DNA of 26,482 nucleotides from a virus: the IMG/VR virus record IMGVR_UViG_3300029258_003539, positions 1 to 26,482 of that record; one strand, 5' to 3'. This document shows positions 22,262 to 26,482 of the stretch, one piece after another. Positions within the stretch are counted from its first letter, which is position 1, and every line of letters begins with the position of its first letter. The notes beneath the pieces were generated by a model that saw nothing but the letters and a program-made list of their open reading frames with translations, ran no database searches and was not told the origin of the DNA. The translations under genes were made by a program, and so were the position numbers.

Positions 22262-23000
22262 TGTTGAAAGTGAAAAACTCCAACCAGGACTCCCTATTAA
22301 AGTTCACCCTGGTATTACAGCCCCTGCATAGAGTCAAAAGATTGTTGGGGCTACAGTTCTTCTTATCGTAATCCATATGGTGGATACAGAGATCTTCCTT
22401 GGAGCTACAAAGCTGGCAGGTGTAATCGTCCCGCCTCTTGATGTCCTCTTTGAACTCCCTGTCGGCCCATGCGTCACAATAGGGCTCCACGGATATTCCG
22501 CCTTGCCAGTTGAAATGGTTCTGGCCGCTAAGCTTCAAAGAATGTTCAGGTCGAGGGACTCCCTTAATGCTATCATAATACCATTGAGTAGATTTCCTCT
22601 TCTTAGCTAATGCTTGAGGACTAGTCATTTGTTTAACCCAATTTTTCTTATACTCCTTAGTACTACTTCTTATTTTAGCAGCTTTGGACATCTTCATTCT
22701 TGTTTCTTCAGAAAAGATTTTCCCTCTATGAGCTTTTGAGATTTTTTTCTTATGTTCCTCTGTAAATTTCTTTCCACTCATTTTAGAGGCCTGCTTTTGT
22801 ATTCCAGGATGGTCCTTCTTAGTCAATCCCTTATTCCAACCTATACAACCTGTACTTCTTTCACTTGTTAGCTTTCTATAAATAGGACATCTCATATAAT
22901 GAGCTTCACAGCACCACTTCTTAGCAGTTGTAAAGTAATACTTGGCTACTCGCCCACACCCATAATCACAAAATCTCGGAACTTTCTTTCTCTTTCTCAT
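22242..23000 (-). CDS. HNH homing endonuclease with NUMOD3 motifs
   Basis: This 252-residue free-standing homing endonuclease has an N-terminal Cys/His-rich finger-like part (CDYGCGRVAKYYF, CCEAHYMRC), then NUMOD3-type DNA-binding repeats (GWNKGLTKKDH, KKFTEEHKKKISKAHRGK, IFSEETRMKMSKAAK; about 55-110), and a C-terminal HNH domain (about 190-235): CQLCSSKEDLCIHHMDYD, then NNLLTLCRGCN, with Cys-x2-Cys pairs and the His-His pair. It would nick or cut a specific DNA site in phage relatives lacking it. It lies between the capsid gene and the decoration gene, and its last codons lie in the leader of copy A. The N-terminal half is visibly AT-rich compared with its neighbours. Confidence 0.9.
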   Translation of the reverse strand: MRKRKKVPRFCDYGCGRVAKYYFTTAKKWCCEAHYMRCPIYRKLTSERSTGCIGWNKGLTKKDHPGIQKQASKMSGKKFTEEHKKKISKAHRGKIFSEETRMKMSKAAKIRSSTKEYKKNWVKQMTSPQALAKKRKSTQWYYDSIKGVPRPEHSLKLSGQNHFNWQGGISVEPYCDAWADREFKEDIKRRDDYTCQLCSSKEDLCIHHMDYDKKNCSPNNLLTLCRGCNTRVNFNRESWLEFFTFNSNCASA

Positions 23001-23024
23001 TTTTTACCTCTATTCAGGTTAATT

Positions 23025-23081
23025 CTTAGGCAAGAGTAGGAGGAATAGCTCCTACTCTACCCTGTGCACGGGCTGCCTAAG
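23025..23081 (-). other. Possible three-way-junction RNA element after the capsid gene
   Basis: On the minus strand an outer stem, CTTAGGCA with TGCCTAAG (8 bp), encloses two hairpins: CCC-GTGCACA-GGG, and a perfect 10-bp stem AGAGTAGGAG with CTCCTACTCT and 6-base loop. There is no T-run after it. It begins 16 bases after the capsid stop and lies before the HNH gene. It could stabilise or process capsid mRNA. Confidence 0.65.
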
Positions 23082-23096
23082 TATCAGTTATTAAAA

Positions 23097-24383
23097 TTAC
23101 GAAGTACCTACGGCTGAGTTCAAAATTACGAAGGCTTCGGGGCAAGCTGGGATTCCATCCAACCGGCCACACACACGTAACGCCGTCTTATTATTACGAA
23201 AAAGGTAATGTCTACTTACGTCCATCGTAAACCTCTTACGATCACCGATGTAGTACCACGACCAGTTACCCAGGATAACATCCCCCGTGGTACCCTTGGT
23301 ATAGGTCTTGCCACCAGAGTGAATGACGGGGTATCCCAAGAGCATCGAGACTCGTTTCGCCCCGGCCCCAGGTGCCGTTTCCTGATAGAACTCCTGGAGG
23401 ATCAGATTCGCTGTCGTGTCCCTCTCATCCCTGAGGTTATTCATACAGTCTTTGTTCATAAACCATACTGCCCCATCGTCAAAGACGCTCGGCAATCTGG
23501 TATCCATGTTGATCGCATCCCTAAACTCGAAGGAGTTAGCGTGCTGCCTGTTAGTCGACAAAACCGCAGGATCAGGAACCACGCCGAGGGGCTGTCTTGC
23601 ACCGTTACCGCGGATAAAGCTTCGATCCGTGTACCACACATAGGCCCTTCGGAAAAGCCCGGTAAGGAAGTTCATGATGTTGATCGAACTATCCTCAATC
23701 AGCGTGTCAGTAATCGCGGTGTACCCTGAGAGCTCATGAGCAATCAGTTCCAAGAACTCGAAGGTAGGCTCCGTAGAGGTTTTCTCCCCACCTTCCTCCG
23801 TCCAGGTAAAAGAAACACCGGCGAAGTGGTCGAAGTGCTCGTTTCGCGAGCTCTCGTCAGGCCTCTGGGCCAGCTTGGGCATACCCAATTTGTCCGTTCC
23901 CATCGGCCATACGGTCGCACGAGGCCACACAATGGCGGGCTCCTCTTCGTACTGGATCAGCATGGCTTGGAATTCTTCCGGTACCAAATAACCACCAGCT
24001 GTATCTGTATTCTCCTGCAACAGCTTGGAGTACTCGGGGTCCATGGCCCTTCCACTCTTCTGCGCCCTGATATACTCAGTAAAGGCCTTGCAGAAATTCT
24101 CCATCTCCGGAGACAGGCGAACCCACGGATTGCCCTTCCTCGTTAGATCTATAACAGACCCCTGGATCGTCTTAACTAAATTATATCCACCACCGATGTA
24201 ATTCATATCGGCGACTATTCCTGTGTTGGCCAATTTCTCGGCCGTTTTCTCACGGGTCCTTACTTCCTTATCCTGGTCCCTTAAAGCATCAAGCAATTTA
24301 GGCAGGTTCTCTTTAGTCCTCTTATCAATGAGGTCATCGAGAGCCTTTTTACTCAGTTTCTTAGTATCTTTCTCTTCTTCCAT
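23097..24383 (-). CDS. Major capsid protein, HK97 fold
   Basis: This 428-residue protein has a charged, coiled-coil-like N-terminal delta domain (about 1-60: KKLSKKALDDLIDKRTKE), followed by the family start of the mature shell GGYLVPEEFQAML (130-142). Further typical blocks are HELSGYTAITDTLIEDS (about 219-235), RSFIRGNGARQPLGVV (about 255-270) and the C-terminal KRFTMDVSRHYLFRNNKTALRV. The prohead protease would remove the delta domain during maturation. An AAGGAG site lies 8 bases before the ATG. The gene follows the protease after 32 bases, the usual order. Confidence 0.93.
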   Translation of the reverse strand: MEEEKDTKKLSKKALDDLIDKRTKENLPKLLDALRDQDKEVRTREKTAEKLANTGIVADMNYIGGGYNLVKTIQGSVIDLTRKGNPWVRLSPEMENFCKAFTEYIRAQKSGRAMDPEYSKLLQENTDTAGGYLVPEEFQAMLIQYEEEPAIVWPRATVWPMGTDKLGMPKLAQRPDESSRNEHFDHFAGVSFTWTEEGGEKTSTEPTFEFLELIAHELSGYTAITDTLIEDSSINIMNFLTGLFRRAYVWYTDRSFIRGNGARQPLGVVPDPAVLSTNRQHANSFEFRDAINMDTRLPSVFDDGAVWFMNKDCMNNLRDERDTTANLILQEFYQETAPGAGAKRVSMLLGYPVIHSGGKTYTKGTTGDVILGNWSWYYIGDRKRFTMDVSRHYLFRNNKTALRVCGRLDGIPACPEAFVILNSAVGTS

Positions 24384-24415
24384 TTTATTACTCCTTAATC
24401 TATATTAAAGCGGAA

Positions 24416-26200
24416 TCAGTCATCGAGCCTTCCCAACGCTCCGGGCATATGCCTCATCAGGGCTCTCTCGAGCATCCTGTCGATGGCATCTTCATCGTAG
24501 TCGTCCTCTGGCTCATCCTCTAACTCCACTAAAAAGTCGTTGTCGTCTATCTGCTTCTCTTCCTCTTGAATGTCGAGCTCTATGTATTCACCGTCATCGT
24601 CCTCATCCTCATTCAGGGAGGACCTCACGAATTCCTCTAATCCCTCAAAGGCCGTCTCCAGCTCCTCGAGTCTCTCAATTAACCCTTCAAATTGCTTATC
24701 ACTAACCTCGCTGAATCTCTCTATTAATTTATCTACCAATTCCTCATTTATGGCTTTTTCCTTACCTGCGGCCTCGAAGGTACCTCCGGCGGTCTTACAG
24801 TGGGCGCTGGCGACCGAAGCCTTCCAAGCCTCCTTCGGATAGCGCATGGCCTGTAGCTCGCTCTTACCGCCCGAGATACCGAAGATGTAATCGACGCATT
24901 TATCGTCTGACTTCCTGTAACAGTTCTTGCGAGCGAACTTGTCATACTTCCCAGGATCGTTCAATCTACAGGCGTGCTCGTTGGGATAGGGCTTCACTTC
25001 AGCGTCGAACTCGTCCTTAGTAATAGGATCGCACATAATCCACTCACCCTCATAACAGACGCCAATCCGGCCGTCATCATACTCCTTAATATCTCCCTCT
25101 TCAATACCGTCCTTGTTGAGTTGTTTTAACTCGCCCTTCACTTGATCCATTATGTCCTTGAGCTCCAGCTCCAGGGCTTCGATGTCTATATTAGCCTCGT
25201 CCTCTTCCTTTTCCTCGGTCTCTTCCTCATCAAGGTCCTTATCCTCTACCTCAATAACGAATTGCTCCTCATCCAGTTCCGGAAGATCAACCATCACCGT
25301 ATCCTTAGCCTCATACTTGACCGGATCAAAGACGTTAAGGGCCGGAGGATCATCACTAACTTGCTCCTTCTGGACCTCACCGATCAGCTCATCGACTTCC
25401 TTCTTCAGCTCCTCAGGAACCTCCCCACCGAACTTGCTTACAGGACCGATTACCTTAAACAGGAAGAACTCATTCTCGTCGGCCTTTTTACCGAAGACTA
25501 CTATCATGTCGTCCACAGTCCTCTCATAAAGCTTGAAAAACTCGTCCTGTTCAGCAAACCTGATATGAACATACTCGTCATAAGTCTCCACCTCGGGCTC
25601 ATCCTCTTCCTTGAGATACCTTGCTGGGATGTATAGGCCACCCTTCTTCACCAGACTCCTAATCTCAGAAAGGGCATCCGGATGGGCAGGTATTGGGGCC
25701 ACACTAACCTCGAGGAGCTCGGTCTTTAGAAACCTGGTGGGAATATGCATAAAAGGGTTTTCCACATTGTCACCATCTTCCTCGATCCTCTCAGACTTCA
25801 GAGGAACAAAACCAACACTGAAGCCCTTAAGATAACCATCGCGGTACATCTCATACATCCTCATAGTCTCGGGATATACGGCGAACTGGGGTCTAAAAGC
25901 CAGTTGTTTTATACCATTCCTCGTCCTCTTAAATTCCTCCAAGGACCTTCCCACTGGGAGCTGTGAATAATTGTGGAAGCTCATTACTACTGGATTTTTG
26001 CGGTAGTTGTCCAAACTCCATCCCCTGACTAGGATTGTATCACCCATCCTATCTGGGCTTTCCTGATTGGCCACCGCCACAAAGGACCGCTCCCTATTGG
26101 AAAAATCCTTAATCTCACCACTGAAGTCATCCTGGCCCATCACTTTAGAGCCCTTGACTATCACTTCTTTTCCCTTATCATCTTTAACCTTATAAGCCAT
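24416..26200 (-). CDS. HK97-type prohead protease with long scaffold-like extension
   Basis: This is a 594-residue protein, against about 200 for a typical U35 prohead protease. Residues 35-175 form the protease: PDRMGDTILVRGW, VVMSFHNYSQLPVGR (His 76), YLKGFSVGFVPL (Ser 128) and LLEVSVAPIPAHPDA (Glu 164 region), the catalytic blocks of the family. The remaining 400 residues contain acidic Glu/Asp-rich stretches, a Cys-containing block (CYRKSDDKCVDYIFG, KAWK-type residues, HCKTAGGTFEAAGK) near 415-475, and a helical coiled-coil-like C-terminus. The extension probably acts as a scaffold or delta-like partner. AGGAGG lies 9 bases before the ATG. Confidence 0.9.
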   Translation of the reverse strand: MAYKVKDDKGKEVIVKGSKVMGQDDFSGEIKDFSNRERSFVAVANQESPDRMGDTILVRGWSLDNYRKNPVVMSFHNYSQLPVGRSLEEFKRTRNGIKQLAFRPQFAVYPETMRMYEMYRDGYLKGFSVGFVPLKSERIEEDGDNVENPFMHIPTRFLKTELLEVSVAPIPAHPDALSEIRSLVKKGGLYIPARYLKEEDEPEVETYDEYVHIRFAEQDEFFKLYERTVDDMIVVFGKKADENEFFLFKVIGPVSKFGGEVPEELKKEVDELIGEVQKEQVSDDPPALNVFDPVKYEAKDTVMVDLPELDEEQFVIEVEDKDLDEEETEEKEEDEANIDIEALELELKDIMDQVKGELKQLNKDGIEEGDIKEYDDGRIGVCYEGEWIMCDPITKDEFDAEVKPYPNEHACRLNDPGKYDKFARKNCYRKSDDKCVDYIFGISGGKSELQAMRYPKEAWKASVASAHCKTAGGTFEAAGKEKAINEELVDKLIERFSEVSDKQFEGLIERLEELETAFEGLEEFVRSSLNEDEDDDGEYIELDIQEEEKQIDDNDFLVELEDEPEDDYDEDAIDRMLERALMRHMPGALGRLDD

Positions 26201-26221
26201 TATTTTAGGCCTCCTACTATT

Positions 26222-26470
26222 CTATTTTTCCTTCTCATACTGTATTCCATTATCGCCCTCGTAGGGCTTTCTATGATCAATATCTCCATCCAAAATCTTC
26301 TTAGGTATCCCATCTTCAAAAGCTTTACAAGTAATAGGTTCTTTTTTTAAGTGCTTACAATTAAGACATTGAATAGATATTTTAATAAAGATATCCCCTA
26401 CTAATTCTTTATCTTGTTTCTTATCATATACAGGAACTAATAACCTTTTTACTTTATTGATTTTATCCAT
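26222..26470 (-). CDS. Small Cys-motif phage protein
   Basis: This 82-residue protein has a central Cys-x2-Cys (QCLNCKHLKKEP) followed by a third Cys (ITCKAFEDGIP), then DGDIDHRKPYEGDNGIQYE. I have seen the pattern Cys-x2-Cys...Cys-x-AF-x-GIP...DH..P..GD.GI..E in small proteins of the phage head region, but I cannot cite a named family. The three Cys plus the His may bind zinc. The visible bases before the ATG show no clear ribosome binding site, because the window ends 12 bases upstream. It precedes the prohead protease by 21 bases. Confidence 0.65.
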   Translation of the reverse strand: MDKINKVKRLLVPVYDKKQDKELVGDIFIKISIQCLNCKHLKKEPITCKAFEDGIPKKILDGDIDHRKPYEGDNGIQYEKEK

Positions 26471-26482
26471 TTTTCAATAAAT

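Noticed and set aside
1-26482. tRNA genes, integrase, reverse transcriptase with diversity-generating repeats, or insertion sequences
   Set aside because: None was recognised by eye in the window; the only mobile-type gene supported is the HNH homing endonuclease.

Overview
The window is the late structural region of a tailed bacteriophage or prophage, and essentially every gene reads on the minus strand, so gene order runs from high to low coordinates. The order is small zinc-ribbon-like protein, prohead protease, major capsid protein, capsid accessory genes, head-tail connector and completion genes, one tail tube gene, tail assembly chaperones, tape measure, tail-tip proteins and holin-like protein. 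There is no sheath gene, and the tape measure has 780 residues, so a siphovirus-type long flexible tail is likely. Strong GGAGG-type ribosome binding sites, a lipobox lipoprotein and a holin-like protein point to a bacterial host. Arg codons in the stretches I read are mostly AGG/AGA. I cannot name the host. Terminase, portal and endolysin are not in the window.

Region by region. 22.2-26.5 kb: CxxC protein, an HK97 prohead protease with a very long C-terminal extension, HK97-fold capsid protein, a possible three-way-junction RNA element, and an HNH homing endonuclease. 20.9-22.3 kb: two tandem paralogous small proteins (probable capsid decoration), each preceded by a copy of the same 100-nt leader whose 11-bp stem shows compensatory base changes; then a terminator-like hairpin and a Gly-rich mini-protein. 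13.3-20.8 kb: an eight-gene island of glycosyltransferases, two sulfotransferase-like proteins and a WbqC-like protein, with mostly overlapping start and stop codons. 11.2-13.3 kb: connector, head closure, HK97 gp10-like and tail terminator proteins. 7.9-11.2 kb: a hypothetical protein, a 540-residue protein that is about four-fifths Ser-rich repeat, tail tube, and tail chaperones joined by a probable -1 frameshift. 1-7.97 kb: tape measure, a mosaic 1155-residue tail protein (Asp-box propeller, LamG-like domain, two polyserine linkers), tail hub-like protein, lipoprotein, a small protein, a holin-like protein, and a rho-independent terminator.

Main hypothesis: the sugar/sulfate island sits inside the head operon, and the same operon encodes two proteins with long Ser-rich mucin-like tracts. 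Late co-expression suggests the phage glycosylates, and perhaps sulfates, its own virion, with the Ser-rich tracts as candidate O-linked acceptors. The alternative is that the enzymes remodel the host surface. Neither is proven by sequence alone.
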